Of a stretch of DNA of 64,000 nucleotides, positions 1 through 13,300 are shown piece after piece. The notes beneath the pieces were generated by a model. The model saw only the letters and a program-made list of their open reading frames with translations. It searched no databases and had not been told where the DNA came from. This stretch comes from Callipepla californica brunnescens (Eukaryota > Chordata > Aves > Galliformes > Odontophoridae). Position 1 is the stretch's first letter. Each line of letters starts with the position of its first letter. A program made the translations under genes and the position numbers. Location of the stretch: assembly GCA_023055505.1 (NCBI GenBank), contig JALIRH010000014.1:11525501-11589500 (forward strand), given 5' to 3'.

Positions 1-3000
1 TTTTTCAGGACTTAAGAACTGAAGGAACCAATCACAGTAAATTCAGTATTGAAAGAACTGTCAAGAACCTCTCTGAAGAACTTTGGAACTGAAAATGATT
101 GATCCGTTTAATTCACACTCTTTTACCTGACAGTGGCCAGAGAAAGACACTGTAGTATATGACTGTGGGATAAGTTTACCCAGTGTTGCAAGAGAATGTC
201 CACTTAAATCCCAGTGGATCGTCTGGTTCTTGTAAACATTGCATGAAATATCTGCTGTTAATTCATAGCATTATATCCATCTGACAATCCTCTCAACCTA
301 GACAACAAAACTCATTAGTTTCACATTTTAGATTGATTTTGCTCTTTTAACTTACCTTTCAATTCATTAAAATCTTAGTTGCTTTTTTTTTGCTGGTGAT
401 TCTGGTGATTGTGCTTGTGGTTTGCTTTTAGAAATACTAATAGCCAACAGCAGCTTTTAAAGTCTTAGTTCTGTAAAACAACATGTAACAAAACAACCAC
501 ATTCCAAGCAACAAACTGAAGTGGAAAAGACAAATGACAAGGGAAGCTTGGGAGAAAAAGTTGTGAACACACCATTTCCTTCCCCTAAATGAAGTTACTC
601 AGGTAGGAGCCCGTTGTTGCAGGGCTAATTTTCCTGGTGATGCATAGAAATGCATGAAATATATACAATGCATATGAATGAAAGAAGCTCAGTAATTTCT
701 TTCTTTTTTTTTTAACTTAGAAAAACGAGCAGTCCTTTCCTTCATTCTGTTATTTGAAGACCAACTCAAAAGGTGTGTCCACGGCACTTTTAATTTCCAG
801 CAAAATCAAAATGTGGCTAATTTTTGTTAATTAGAACATTATTTTCACTTCTCCCCTTTTTGTTTTTCTGTTAATTTGCATCCCTGAAAATGTTTATGTA
901 TGACCACTAAGACAACAGTCTGCAGAGATGTAATTGACCATGTTTGACTGGCTTATCATACATCAGTTGCCCCCGACCATGGCTTGAAGATGATTTCGAT
1001 TTGTCATTTCCTTTACTTGTTCAGGGGCTATTCAGCAGTGTCAAGAGGGAAAAAAGACAGCTCTGTCCCCTCATAATTCACATCGGATGGAAAACTATAG
1101 CAGGGCTTTGAAAAGACACGTAAGACATTTATGATATTGGTCACTACATACAAGTAGCCAGACCAAAGAGAAACAAGACTTCTGGTGAGCAATGAAAGAA
1201 GTTTGCACTGTGCCTTTTGTTGGATTTTTGTGAGTTTGAGAATGAATGACTTCACTCAGAAGCAGGATTTTCCAGTCACAGTGCTTTCAAAGGGGATTCC
1301 TAGCTATCTAATTGAATTCCTACTGCAACCTTTCCTAAAAAAAAGAGCATTCATACGGTATCTCTCTGCACAGCTGTGCATTTTTACAAAACATATAAAT
1401 TCACATCCTTAAGACTGCCATCTCTCTATCTAATTTCTTTGAGATTGGCTGTTGAGCCCCACCGTGACTGCAGAGGGACTGAGGGACACAAATACACAGA
1501 CAGCAAGATCTCATAAGCTTTGTATTCTTAGGACATCAAGCAAACAAACCTCTCTGGCTTGGGATCTGGCACAAAGCTGAGTGCCTTGGACTATGGTCAA
1601 ACTGACAACATAACAAATGGGAACATTTACCGGCTGCAGCCATACCCAAGAATTCTGACCTCACTAGTCTGGCATGTGCTTCTGGTTCAGCCCTGCTCTG
1701 CTACCAGTTTCCTAACTTTGGCCACTGTCATAGGAATTTTGGAACTTGAAAAGTGGAATGCTAACCAAGACAAACCTGTCAAGGGCTCACTGGTACAAAA
1801 AGCAGACACTGTCCTTTTCTCCTCCTTCTATGTAATTTAAATGCTAGAGTGAGCTAGATTGTTGTCAGTGGACAGAAAGAAGTTACTGGAACAGTTGAAT
1901 AACAGCAAACACCTGCAACAATCCAGGATAAGATTCTTAGCATATGCTGGAGCTAAAACAAAAGACTGAGGAATCTGGTGAAAAATTTCAGTAAGAAAAG
2001 AAAAAAAAAAAGAGATCATGTGTGATTCCTGTGATGGAAGAGAACTGTATTCTGAGGACTGGTTCTCAAAAACAAACTCCTAAATTCCCACTGGAAAGTA
2101 CCATTGCCAATTAAAGGAGGTTTTTAGGGGTGTGATAGAAATATCCATAACATCAGGACAGCAGTCAGAGCATTATTTTCCCATATATTACATACTTCTG
2201 GCAGTGGGAACATATTTTCAGAAATACAATTCCAAAGCCTCCCCGAGAAAAGTGTCAGATAATGCCATGTCATCATCAGGAAGGAAAACTCAGAATATCT
2301 GCCATCAAAAATAAGTCATCAACCCCCAAACCCCACATTTTCTTCCTCATATGGAACAATGACAATTGCGAGTCTGAGAGAAAACAAGAAATAAAAAACC
2401 CCAACTCACTCTATTCAAAAGTGGAACCAGTAATGACTGCTTTCCTGGGGACATTTGTCTCTCGTTGATGAGTTTGGTAATCAAAGTGTGATATTTTGGC
2501 ATCAGGAATTCACCTCTTTCTGGACATCAGATTACCCACAACGAAGAACAACATCACAAATGCCATAGATACAGGAGAAACAAGAATATACTGCTCATCA
2601 GACAATGCAGAGGAGAGAACCTTGATCTTAAATGCTTTATATTAAGGGTGAGCTCAGCCTTCATTCCTTCTTCAGCAGTAGTGGTAAGGTCTCCCCTTTT
2701 CTGTCATCTGTTTTCAAGAAACTTGTAAGAATTTTGCATAAATGTGTAATTCTCTTTGGGAACTAACCACTTCTACCTCATCTAAGTGAAAGGCTCGACC
2801 ATTTCAAAAGATTGTGAAGAAACAGAGTGAAATCCATGTGCCCACAGTATGGCATCAACCTTTATTTTCTTCAGGCTAGAAAATAAGGCAATTCTAGGGC
2901 TGAACAGACTGACACTAACATTCAATACAGCCTCCTGCAGGGAATTTCTGCAAAGAAATGCCAGTGTTATCTTGGCAGAAGAAGTTGCCAGCGTGGCAGT

Positions 3001-6000
3001 TTTTATTCCAGTTTCTGAGACAAGTCCCTGCATCTACCTTGCACTTCTAGCCTTCCACAAGCATGACAAGAGCAGTTGTAGTCATGGTTGCAAAGCTTAA
3101 AATAGGATCATTTTCACTTCTTAGAAAACTATGAAGAAGTTTGCTACCTACAGCACTACATTCCATTACAGTGAATCAGCTCCTGGACACCGAGGTGCTG
3201 TTAGTAAATGCATGTACCACATCCAAATAAGCAGAAAGAGGACAATTTTAGAATGGATACACTTGGAATAGCACATATAAGTACCATATTCTTTTGTCAC
3301 ACTTTCCATAGGGGGAAGTCATTGCCAGAATCCCATTTCCACCTGCACCCTGAGACTCATTTCACATGAGTGTGATATAAGCTGAGGCACTGAGTGGTGG
3401 AAGCTTCACAGGCAATTTTACAGCCATGGAAGTGACTGGAGGATTTTGTCATTTTTTTTTACCAGAGGCAGAAACACTCTGTAACAGCTCACCTAGTGAC
3501 CTTCTGTTTGTAACACAGTGTGTTTGTGCATATGGGATGTGTTACAGACAAACAGAAAACTGGATTGGAGAAGCTACGATTGTTCAGAGCAGCCCGGTAC
3601 ACTGAGCAGCCTACAAACAGAGAACGTCATTTCAGTGTTCCTTCTGTCCTACTGCCTAATTCTTAAAGCAAACATACTTTACGAAATTCAGAATTCAGAT
3701 GTGTAAGTGGGTAAAAACTGGATCTTTATGAAATCATGAAAATAAATACTGCTCTAAATGAAAAGTGTGTCTCTGCCACTGCCTCCCTTCCTTACCCCGT
3801 GTGTTGTTTTTTTGTTGGTTTTTTTTTTACATTCCTTCTTTTTTTTTCCTTCATTTTAATAGTAAATTAATCCCTGACTTGGGCATATCTTGGCATTAAT
3901 ATGGTAGAAGTGAACAAGAGTATTGCTCTCCAGGCATTTGCAACGTGCAAGACTTTTTGTGCATCAAATGGCCCATATTAACTTTTGGAATAGCCACATA
4001 CAAACCTGTACTGCAGTGTTCAAATTATTTCAATTTCTCTAACTGCTTCTCCCATAATTGATGGCTCAAATTATAATAAAGTACATTTCCTCCACATGAT
4101 ATATGTTACAAGTGCTACCTGTTATACTGAATATTGCATTGCTTTGAAACTGCATTACCCTCTATCTATACTGATCACATCCTTCTTTTAAAGGAAATAC
4201 TTATGCACCAGAAAGTGTCTTCACATCATTCAGAAATTATACATATGCTCATGCACTTTGTCGGCAGCTGACAGAATGGGGATGGCAAAATTACTGTCAG
4301 TCATGTTGCATTCAATCTTACATAAAGACTTGCTCTTTACTATACCCTAAAATTGACAATAAATGCCAGTCATCTCTCCTTGCCCCATTACTGCATCCAG
4401 ACATAGCTAGCAATGCTTAAAAGATCTGCACCTTCATCTTAACTGCTTTTGAATTCCAGCTTCATTCCCTCTTTCTTCTGCATGCACTGCATTCTCCTGT
4501 CTGCATCTAAAATACCATTTTTTTTCCCCGAAGTCTATGATTAGAGCAGGTTGTAATTTTTTTCTCATAGAAACAAAGATTAGTGAAACACAAACATACA
4601 AATATACCATATCCTGCTGGTTTACTGACTCAACAGTTTCAGTCCAAATGTCAGTACTGATAGGAAGAAAGGAAAGAAGGTGTGGTATGATTCTGGGGCG
4701 TGTGCACCTTCAGGCGTGGCTAGAGTCTGGACCCAATAGTGCCTCTGGCAGCCCATGGTAAGTTAGCAGGTCTGTTCATTTAGAACTCTGTGGGCTCCTT
4801 ATATCTGCTCAAGGAAACCACTGTGCTGAAAATAACATTAATGTCATTGCACTACTGCAGAACTGGAGAACTTGCAGCTCATCAAAAATACATTTAGAAA
4901 TCTGGTTTTGATCCAATATGGAATGAAGCCAAATTTCAAAATAATGAATTTTCTAGAAAATCAGAAAGGTTGTGCTTCTGCAAGCTCCAGTTGTAATACT
5001 TTATTTCTTCTTTAAACGGAGATTATAAATGTATTTTCATAATCCTGGAGGCCAACATCCTCACTTTATTTATAGAAACAATGAAGGGCAGATAACAAAG
5101 AACAAGAGTCCTCACCCAGCTTGCTTTTCCTGGTGTTGCAGTATGAAATTAAGGACATCTCTCCTCCCAGTCTGTGGTGGAGGAGAGCAAAGTGGGAACA
5201 GCAAAACTGGTGCTGTGTTCAGTTAGACAACAACCATGGCCAGATGACAGATGTGCTGCAGATTACAATAGCAGCTCAGTGTTCAGGAGTGTTCAGAAAA
5301 GCAGACTGTGTTTAGAACTGTTATGAAGTGAACAAATAAAAAAAATAAAACAAAACTTGGCTGTTCAGCATCATCGATACTATATACAGTGCTGGTTTCC
5401 CTCCTTCCATTTCAGAGAAGATTGAGCAGAATTTAAAAGCTATGACACAACTTGTGAACACAGAGGAAATATGTATACTGCAGGTCTTAGACACAATGAA
5501 GGAAACAGTGTGGTAAGAAATACAAAGATCTCTAAATTCAGAACTGATAAGGAAAGGAGTAACAGGAAATTATTATGCACTATTTCCCACGATATTTGTA
5601 CTAGTAATACTTCAATGCAGACAATTTAACACACCCCAAAAGAAGTGTTTTTCAGCACAACATCCTGTTTAATGCAGAATAAATCACGAGGTATTGTGTA
5701 AGCTAATCTAAAAGGATTCAAAAAGCAACCAGTTAATTAAGTGAGAGCAAAGTCCTTCCAGGACTACGAAACAAAAGCTGCACAACCAGCACAGCAGCAC
5801 CAAGCCACTAAGCCACAGAAAACTGAAAATGGAAAACATATCTAGGGACTAATCCACCCAGGAGTAATCCATCCACATTCACCAGTGCTTGCATTATTCA
5901 CATAAACGTATAGTACTCACTGTTAGTGAGAGGGTGCTACATTTGATAATCCGTTCAAGATGTTCTTTTATTCAATTAGATTTCCCTGAACTTTCACTGA

Positions 6001-6959
6001 GATTTCAGAAGGCAGAAGGTGTGAAAGTACCTACGTAAAAAGAAATAGAGGGATGTCAGAGAATGGGCAGGTTATCAGCTGTTTAGCTTTCTTGATCAGT
6101 TCAAAGAGCTCCCAGCTATCAAAAGAGGTGACTGTTACTTGACTTGCAAGTTGCAATCCATCTTTCTTCATACCTTTTGTGGCCACCTTAAGAGACAAAT
6201 GTTTACGATTATATGTTGCTCTTAGATAAAGTTTACAAATAAATATTGTAGCTGGGCAAAACACACAAAGAAGAAATAGATATCAAGAAAATCAAGAATA
6301 AATTATGGACTAACCATGATACCAGGCACTCTGCTTTGTCCTGTGATTCACCAACTGAAGTAGACAACAGATTTCCACTTCTCTTAAGAAGAAAATCCTC
6401 CCTCATGTCTGTTCATTCAAAACTCACATTGAAGGCAAGCTGATAGAGAACAGAAGTGAATGCATGTAAAGAAATCCTGATCATAATATCACCTAACTGA
6501 CTTCACTCCTTTGACTCCATCCAAGGAGCTGCAATGCCTGTTCACTGCCCCACACAGACAGTATGTGAAGGTGGTCTTCCATGCTTGGTGAAAGCCCCAT
6601 CCCAGGTGAAACCAGGACATTACGTTAAATCAGTTAATATTCCTGAGGAAGCTGTACTGTACGTGGCTCTTCCCTGAGTTTTAGTTAGTTCCTTGTCTTA
6701 TTGGATCCGCACAGCCCTGGTTCCTGTGCATGATGTGCCCAGCTGTGCTGTTTCAGCCGGTGCCTGTGCCTCACACTCCTGCCTGTTCTCCTGCGCTGTT
6801 CCTCTTGTGGGAATCCTCCTGTAGGCCTTGAGGAGGAACCCAGCAAATCCACCTCAGACTCAGGGAAGCGGGTGACCAGAGAAGAAACGGTTGTGAAGGC
6901 AGAACGCTACTTTGAAATGAGCTCCTTATGTCCAGTCAGGCAGGACTTTTTAAGCAGCA
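1..6959. other. Upstream intergenic region without a recognisable gene
   Basis: The region is AT-rich, with short T/A tracts (for example 3808-3848) and many small ORFs under 95 codons, none resembling a known protein. The + strand looks richer in A than T and in C than G, the reverse of the CLINT1 introns. No CR1, LTR or RNA gene is recognisable. By human synteny as I recall it, the next gene on this side would be EBF1, far away. Confidence 0.75.
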
Positions 6960-7002
6960 ATTTGTACAGAGCTTTCCCGCCCTTGTGCCTCTCCGGGCAG
7001 CG

Positions 7003-7030
7003 AGGCGACAGGAGGCGACAGGAGGCGACG
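7003..7030 (+). repeat. 10-bp tandem repeat, AGGCGACAGG x 2.8
   Basis: Two perfect copies and one partial copy of AGGCGACAGG lie at the upstream edge of the CpG island. The count may vary between individuals. Confidence 0.85.
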
Positions 7031-7044
7031 CCGCCGCGCTCCGC

Positions 7045-7062
7045 ACTACATCTCCCGGCAGC
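7045..7062 (+). promoter_or_regulatory. ZNF143/THAP11-type site 1 (ACTACATCTCCCGGCAGC)
   Basis: It is close to the known SBS consensus ACTACAA(T)TCCCAG(C/A)(A)TGC. It differs from the copy 97 bp downstream mainly by CGG for CAG. The motif is typical of CpG-island promoters, often bidirectional ones. Confidence 0.7.
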
Positions 7063-7141
7063 CCTTGCGCACAGAGGCGCCCGGCTCCCATCGGGCCTCG
7101 CGGGGCCGCCCGGATTCCCTGCCCGCTCCGCCGACAGACGG

Positions 7142-7160
7142 ACTACATCTCCCAGCAGGC
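7142..7160 (+). promoter_or_regulatory. ZNF143/THAP11-type site 2 (ACTACATCTCCCAGCAGGC)
   Basis: It is a near-consensus SBS motif in the same orientation as site 1, about 190-207 bp upstream of the CLINT1 start codon. It probably lies close to or just upstream of the transcription start. Confidence 0.75.
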
Positions 7161-7348
7161 AGCGCGGCCCCGGACCCCTCCATTTCCGGGAGCGGCGCCG
7201 CGTCCCTGGGTTGGCAGAGGCGGCGGCTGCCCGGAGCGGGCCTGGCTCGGCGGCGCGGCGGGGGCTGCCCGGAGCGCGGCGTGCGGAGCCTCCTGGGGCC
7301 GGCGGCAGAGGGCGGCGAGACCGGGGAGGTCTCCGGACGATCGGCGCC
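7161..7348 (+). other. CLINT1: Probable CLINT1 5'UTR
   Basis: This is GC-rich leader sequence between the second ZNF143-type motif and the start codon. It contains no ATG, so there is no AUG-started upstream ORF. The frame of CLINT1 stays open far upstream of the ATG, which I attribute to the GC-rich composition. The 5' boundary is an estimate. Confidence 0.55.
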
Positions 7349-7389
7349 ATGCTTAACATGTGGAAAGTGCGGGAGCTGGTGGACAAGGC
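7349..7389 (+). CDS. CLINT1: CLINT1 coding exon 1 (aa 1-13 and two bases of codon 14)
   Basis: This exon encodes MLNMWKVRELVDK, the first amphipathic helix of the ENTH module, which in epsin-family proteins orders against the membrane. The donor GTGAGT starts at 7390 (phase 2 intron). The exon lies inside the CpG island. The context is gcgccATGc, with a purine at -3. Confidence 0.97.
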
Positions 7390-10300
7390 GTGAGTACGGC
7401 GGGAGCCGGGCGGGTGGGGCGGGTGGCCGGGGCGGCTCGGTCGCGTCCCCTCGGCCGGGCCCGCTGTCCCCCTTCCCCCCCCCCTCGCCTCCCCTCGCAA
7501 CATGGCCGCTGCCCCTCCCCCTGCTGAGGTGGCTGCCTCACACCCACTCCGTGCCCGGCCGACCCTCGGCCTCGCTGCCCTCCCTCCCCGCTCCCGGTGC
7601 GGGCCCGGTGCCGCCTGCCCGCCTCCCGCCGGGGCCTGGCCCTTCTGCTGGGCAGCGGCGGCTTGCGGGCAGCCTGTGGCCTTCCCATGATGGCTGGCTG
7701 CCTTCCCGGCTCTGCTGGGCTCCTCGGGGCCTTCCACGCTCTCATCGAGCGGAGTTTCCCCTTTAGGTGCCCCCCCCCCCCCTTTATCTGTTGAGCTCTC
7801 GGGGCTGCGTGCCCCTTTCGACCCGCGAGCCGTCGGTGTCAGTGTGTGCTGCCCTGGGCACGGCGAAGGATCAGGCATGTCTCTGCAGGAGGAGGAAGGA
7901 GTGTGGGGAACCACCTGTATGGCACGAAACCTACGGAGTGCTCCCAAAGCGGCCACGTTTGCTAAACCCTTCTCCTCCTTCCGAAGGATCGGGCCCTGCC
8001 GTGGTTGTCGTTGACTCACCAACACCCCTGGGCCTTTGGGAGGTGCAGTGTGGCAGAGGAGCGGAATGCGCTATCCCAGCCCTTACATTTTTAAGTAGTA
8101 CAGATATTTGCAAGTTTACTTCCTGCTGGCTGCCGTGCCCATGATGTTGCTGTGACGTTATCGCTGTGTTTTGCTGTCACTCTTTAAATTTTGCCACGAG
8201 GAAGAAAGAATTGCTGTACTGGGGAGAATGTAACGAAGATTACATTTTGCCTCCTTAAATAATATGTCTTCAGGGGGAAACTAGAAGTGCTTTTCCCTGA
8301 ATTGTTAACTTCTTAAAGGAGTAATTTGCTGAAGTTCTGTAGATGATTACATACCAGATGAGACAGACTGTGTGCCATAATAGTTGTGTCTGGGCTTACA
8401 AGTCAAAGGGCAAATGTTTCGAAATTGAGGTTCCATTCTGAACTTTTAAAAGACATCTAAACGGTTCTTAACTGTCCTATGTTATGTAGAGTGACCCACA
8501 GAGACCCATCTTTGTCCAAATAAAGCAGATTGTTTATTTAAAAAGGGGGAGGGGTGGTGAATCGAGTCAGGAGATTGAACACTATTTAGAGATGTCAAAA
8601 TCAATAGTCCTATTGTGTATGGTGCAGATTTGTCATCATGTCTTCTGTCTTAAGGCGCAACTTACAAAATTCTCTACAAAGGAGGCTAAGCAATGTTATC
8701 TGCCTCACAAATAAGTGCTGATCCTAAGTCAGGATCGTACTGGACTTGAACTAGAATATCTCTTTCTTTAAAAGCAATATCATTTATTGGTGTTTTCAAT
8801 GTTGCTACTTCAAACTTTAATCTCTTTACAGTTCCTATTACCTTTACGTATTGGTTCTACGTTCAACTTGTATTTCAGTTTGCTTATCTGCCTTTTACAA
8901 TGCATAGTTAACCTACTATTAATTAATTTTGTCAGCCTACTTCAATGAAAAAGCTGAAAATAGTAGATAAGCTATTAGATTTAAATTGGTCTGTGATGTG
9001 ACAAAATGCTTCGTGTTTTGTTCCCATTTGCTAATGTCGCTGTTCTTAGTTTCTAATTTAACTCCATGCCTTCAATTTTATGTACCTCCTTCAGTTATCA
9101 TCAGACAGTAGTAGCTCATTTCTGATTGTGATTTTTGAAGTCATTTGGGTCTTAAACCATGTCACTAATATAACTTCTGTGTGCCTAGTAAAACTTGCTT
9201 GTCCTACGTTTTATTCTTGCAGCTTCTGAATTAATGCCAAACTCTTTCACTCTCCAGTTTCTTGCCAGGTACTGCATTCAGTGAGCGCAGGATATGTGGG
9301 ATAGGGATAGTTTCTGTCTGGTTAGCTTGCACTTAGAAGATGTAGACCTGAACTTTTTTTTTTCTGGTGGAATAAGTTTTCTTTCACATTATTATGTGAA
9401 TAAATTAACTTTAGAAGGCAGCTTTTCACTTGTGTGAGTTCTTCTTGAGTAGGTCAAAGCTAAACTCGAGAGTAAACTGTACAAATGCAGTCCTCCATGA
9501 TCATCTTGTTCCTTCTGCAACTGCAAACGTGGTTCAAATGACAGGTTTCTGATGGCTCGGTAAAAGTCCAGGGTGGTGCTGGATGTAAAACTAGTGAGTG
9601 AGCTGACATTTCTGAGTCATTGCTGAAGTAACGTAGCAGGTTTCTTGTTGAATTCTGTGTTGTCGTAGACAGGTTATGTTCGCAGAAGAAATATGCAGCC
9701 ATCACAGCCCAAGCCCTGTGCAAAAGGCAGCCAGTTTTTATGACCTAATGAGCTGCATACCAACATCTTAATATGACAGAGCACAGAAGCACATGCCACA
9801 TACTTTGCATAGTTGGTAGGAGTGCGAGCTCTAAGAATATTTTGCAGCTGAGAAGTATGCTGGTCACCTGCTGTGCCACTGCTCTGTTGCATTATGGGTT
9901 TTGCAGCTTTGTGTCTCAGTGACTGATAACAGAAGTCCTGGATGTTCTGAGGCTCTTACAGCAGTGAGTTCACATTACCCAGTTCCCACTCTGAAATAGC
10001 TCTTTGGTTGTGATGCAGCTTGGATGTAAACATTACATAGGAACTGCGTGTATGCCACGTGAGACTTAGGATCTGCAAGCTGTCTTTGTCTGTGTTGAAT
10101 TGTTCAACTTTTATTGGTGTAAATGCATCACTATTTTGAAAACCAAACCAAGTATCTCTGTGCAGTGTGTAAAAAGCTGCATGGGCGAAAGGAGCTGTGG
10201 TTCTTCTGGAGTCCTGGATATTGAAATCTAGAGTATTATGCAATTTTGCAACTTCCTTTTTTGATCCTGTTAGGCAAGTATGTTTTGTGCTTTGCATTCC

Positions 10301-13300
10301 TTGTAAAATTTCTAGGGGAGTTTTACCAAGAAAACTCTGTGGCACTTTCTAAAGAAAGCAAGGAATATTCAAAATCCTTTTGAAAGTGAGTTTTAAATTA
10401 GCTGGAGCAGGAAGATTAGCTTGGTCTTGTAGACAGTTTTGAAAAATAGGCCATCACATCTTTCTTTAGCTTCTTTGAGTTGCCTTTTCCCAAAGGAGGA
10501 TCTCCACGTTCTTATTGTCCTGAAAGGTTACTGTACACTGCTTGTCTAGCACAGGGTTCCTATACTTAAGGCAGAGGACAGCATTTAAGCGAATACAGTT
10601 AGCTAAGCTAGTTGGTCTCCTCATGGAAGTAATCCCTCTATTAGTGTGAGGTGTGATTGCAGCTTCGTGTTTTTGCTGGTTTCTGTCACAGACATGTAGG
10701 TCGCAGTGAGATTAGGTTTGTATTATGATTTTTGTGGTCAGTTAGTTGGAAATTGTTCCCTGTCTTAGCTTTTGTGATCTGTTAAACATGTGACCTTAGA
10801 TCCACGCATCAAAAGGTGAGAAACTGTTTAAATGGAAACAGGATTAAGAGGATAGGTCTGCATAATCCAAATGCTCGCTTGAATTTGTTAAGGTGGGTGA
10901 GAATGTTGTCACTGAGTTTTTGAGCTTCTTGGATGCATATGGAAGAGGAGAGTGTGAATTTCTTGCCAGCATTAGGAATGTGACAGCTGCTGTCATCCTA
11001 ATTTTTTTATTATTTTTTTCTTTCTCTCCATCTCCCTCTTTTAGTTCAGTTGTTGGTCCCTGTAGCCAAGTCCTAACTGCTTTGCTGGTACTCCTCTTAG
11101 CCGCACCTTGTTTTGACTGAGCAGGAATGTGTTGGCACTCCCTCACGCTGAGGAGTGGAAGTGTTACAAAGCTGTGCTTTCATACATTTTGCAAGCTTGA
11201 CAAATTGCCCAAGTATAATATTGTAAACTGTTTTTAAATGGAGGGCAAACTCTTGCTTAGAACTTTTAGAACTGATTGTAATGTTTGTACAAGTGCTAAA
11301 TGCTTGAAGCATTTATACCCCTGAGAATTTATTGGTGGAGTTAGGCACTAGGGTCCTCTAGAATTTGTTCCGATTTTACGTTAGAAACCCTTCCTCCTTG
11401 AATGGATTTAAGTGGAAAGGGAAGAGCTGGAGGAGCTGCTGTCATCAGCTGCAGTACGGATGGGTAGAGGAGAACTTCTAGTTAATGAACAGTGTATTTT
11501 CCTTAGTGCTTCTAATTGGACAAGCTATAAAGAGAATGGTAAAATCTTGGTAAAACAGTGGACAATTGCTTTGATATTCATTGCAGTTTTTAGCTGTTGT
11601 AGCCTGGAGCAGTGCATGCAAATTAGACATTGTTCTTCAGCTGAGGAGTAGTGGTTTTTGGGTTAATCCTGCTTTACAAATAAGGAGAACTGCAAGGATA
11701 GATGTGTTGATCTAACTTGCAAAGGGTTGATAATATTTATAACTCTGGATTTGCTGACTCTCAGCCTTTTATTGTTGTCTTCTAGCTCATGTAATGTCTG
11801 CATTATACTTACTAATATGGTAAATACGTACCAGTAACTTACCCTGTAATTACAGTCTTACAGTTAACTGTCAGTTGCTTATTGCCTATGATATGCTCAC
11901 GTTTGACTGAAATACAAGTAGGATCCTACTTGCTGCTAGGCTGGGGAGGATTTAAATCTACTTGCCTAACTTATTTTTTATTTATTTTTCAGTGTGCCTG
12001 TAACTGTTCTTGTTTACTGGTCATTTTCTTATGGTACAGGAGTTAGTCCATCTGGACTATTGAGCTCATCTGTAATGAGGTGGTTCTTTGCTGGTTTAGT
12101 AGTATCTAGTATGATGATAAATGATCTGTGATCTGATATATCCAGTGAAAGGGTAAATAACTGTCTAACACTGGTCCATTGTTATCTGACCTTCCTGTAA
12201 ACTCCCTTGCTCTGGTTCCAGGATCATTTAATTTTCTCTATATTTAAGATTTATTTTGGTTTGCATAAGCAAGATCTTCAGAGCAATGAACATTTTCATT
12301 GTTTTATGTAAGGGACAGTTAACCCTAGCTGCATGAGTTATCCTCCTATTGCTGCTTAAGAGATGTCCTGCTGATAACTGCTTTAAGAACAGCATTTAGT
12401 GTCATTATTACAAGCAAGGTGATGATTATTATCTCCAGTCCTACAAGGACTTGTCCTCTGCCCAGTTAGCAGAAGATGAGTGTGAGAGAGTAGTCTTCAG
12501 AATGCAAAGGAAAGCTGTATTTTCACATTATCTGGCTCTGTGGCTGTGCCTGCCAATAGCACTTTGTTTGTCATAGCACTTAGTTCCTAGGGCTTTCCTC
12601 CTTCCTTTAAAAACTTAAAACAAACAAGCAAAAAAACCAATTACTGTTGTGTTGTTTTTTTTTTTTTTAATATTTATATAATTCAGCAATAAAAATAGCT
12701 GTAGTCTTTGGAGCATGTAGTTTAGTATTGGTGATAAGCATCTCTGAAAGTATCATACTCTGTTATCTCATGTACATAGATATGACATAGATATGTCGTT
12801 CTCCTGTTTGAATATTCTGTTAATGGAGTAATCAAAAGTAAGCAAACACTGCAAGCTGTAGTTTATGTTAAGAGTAAATGTGAGATAAATGATGACCAAG
12901 TAGGCATTTCGTCAACATACTCCTTAAAGCAATGCTTTTGTTAGTGCTCATTTAAATGTGTCGTTAACCTTCTATGCCCTCTGGAAGGTAACAGCAGTGT
13001 TTTCTGTGCTAGCTAAGTACAAAATATGTATCTTCAGAGAATCTAAATGACGTGTGTGTATGTGTTCAAAAACTTATGTCTACTTGAAGTATCTTTGAAA
13101 CATGACTTTGCATTGCCTTGCCAGAACTAAAACTTGGCCTCTGCTTTCTTGGTCAGTAAATTAGTCAAAGCTATTCCAACCTACATGGCTGCTGCCAAGT
13201 CAAGTGGATCATGGTACCCAGCTCAATTCTGTGCTAACATTTTGCTCATTTGTGTATTTCTTAATCAGGGTATAATTACTTTCAAAGCATATTGAAAATG

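Larger units (their letters stand above)
6960..7850 (+). promoter_or_regulatory. CLINT1: CpG-island promoter of CLINT1
   Basis: The sequence changes abruptly from AT-rich to very GC- and CpG-rich at about 6975 and falls back near 7850. It spans the first coding exon and the start of intron 1. I see no TATA box. It contains two ZNF143-type motifs, one ETS-type TTCCGG (7184-7189), G/C boxes and a 10-bp tandem repeat. This is the usual architecture of a broadly expressed housekeeping promoter. Transcription probably starts between about 7150 and 7300, but the exact site cannot be read from sequence. Confidence 0.88.

Noticed and set aside
350..357. Perfect minus-strand splice donor (ACTTACCT on +) as a sign of an upstream antisense gene.
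   Set aside because: One such 8-mer is expected by chance in a window of this size, and no partner exon is visible.
1185..1412. Small upstream frames as protein genes (also 1559-1840, 2849-3100 and others).
   Set aside because: All are under 95 codons, have no similarity I can recognise, and occur at the density expected for noncoding DNA.
6917..7348. N-terminal extension of CLINT1: the frame is open upstream of the ATG to an in-frame ATG at 6917.
   Set aside because: The extension is Arg/Pro/Gly-rich, as expected of any frame in a CpG island. It starts above the likely transcription start, and the family N-terminus is MLNMWKV.
6907..8025. A 372-codon antisense open frame across the CpG island.
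   Set aside because: GC-rich sequence lacks stop codons. The frame overlaps exon 1, its composition is Arg/Gly/Pro/Ala only, and it shows no known domain.
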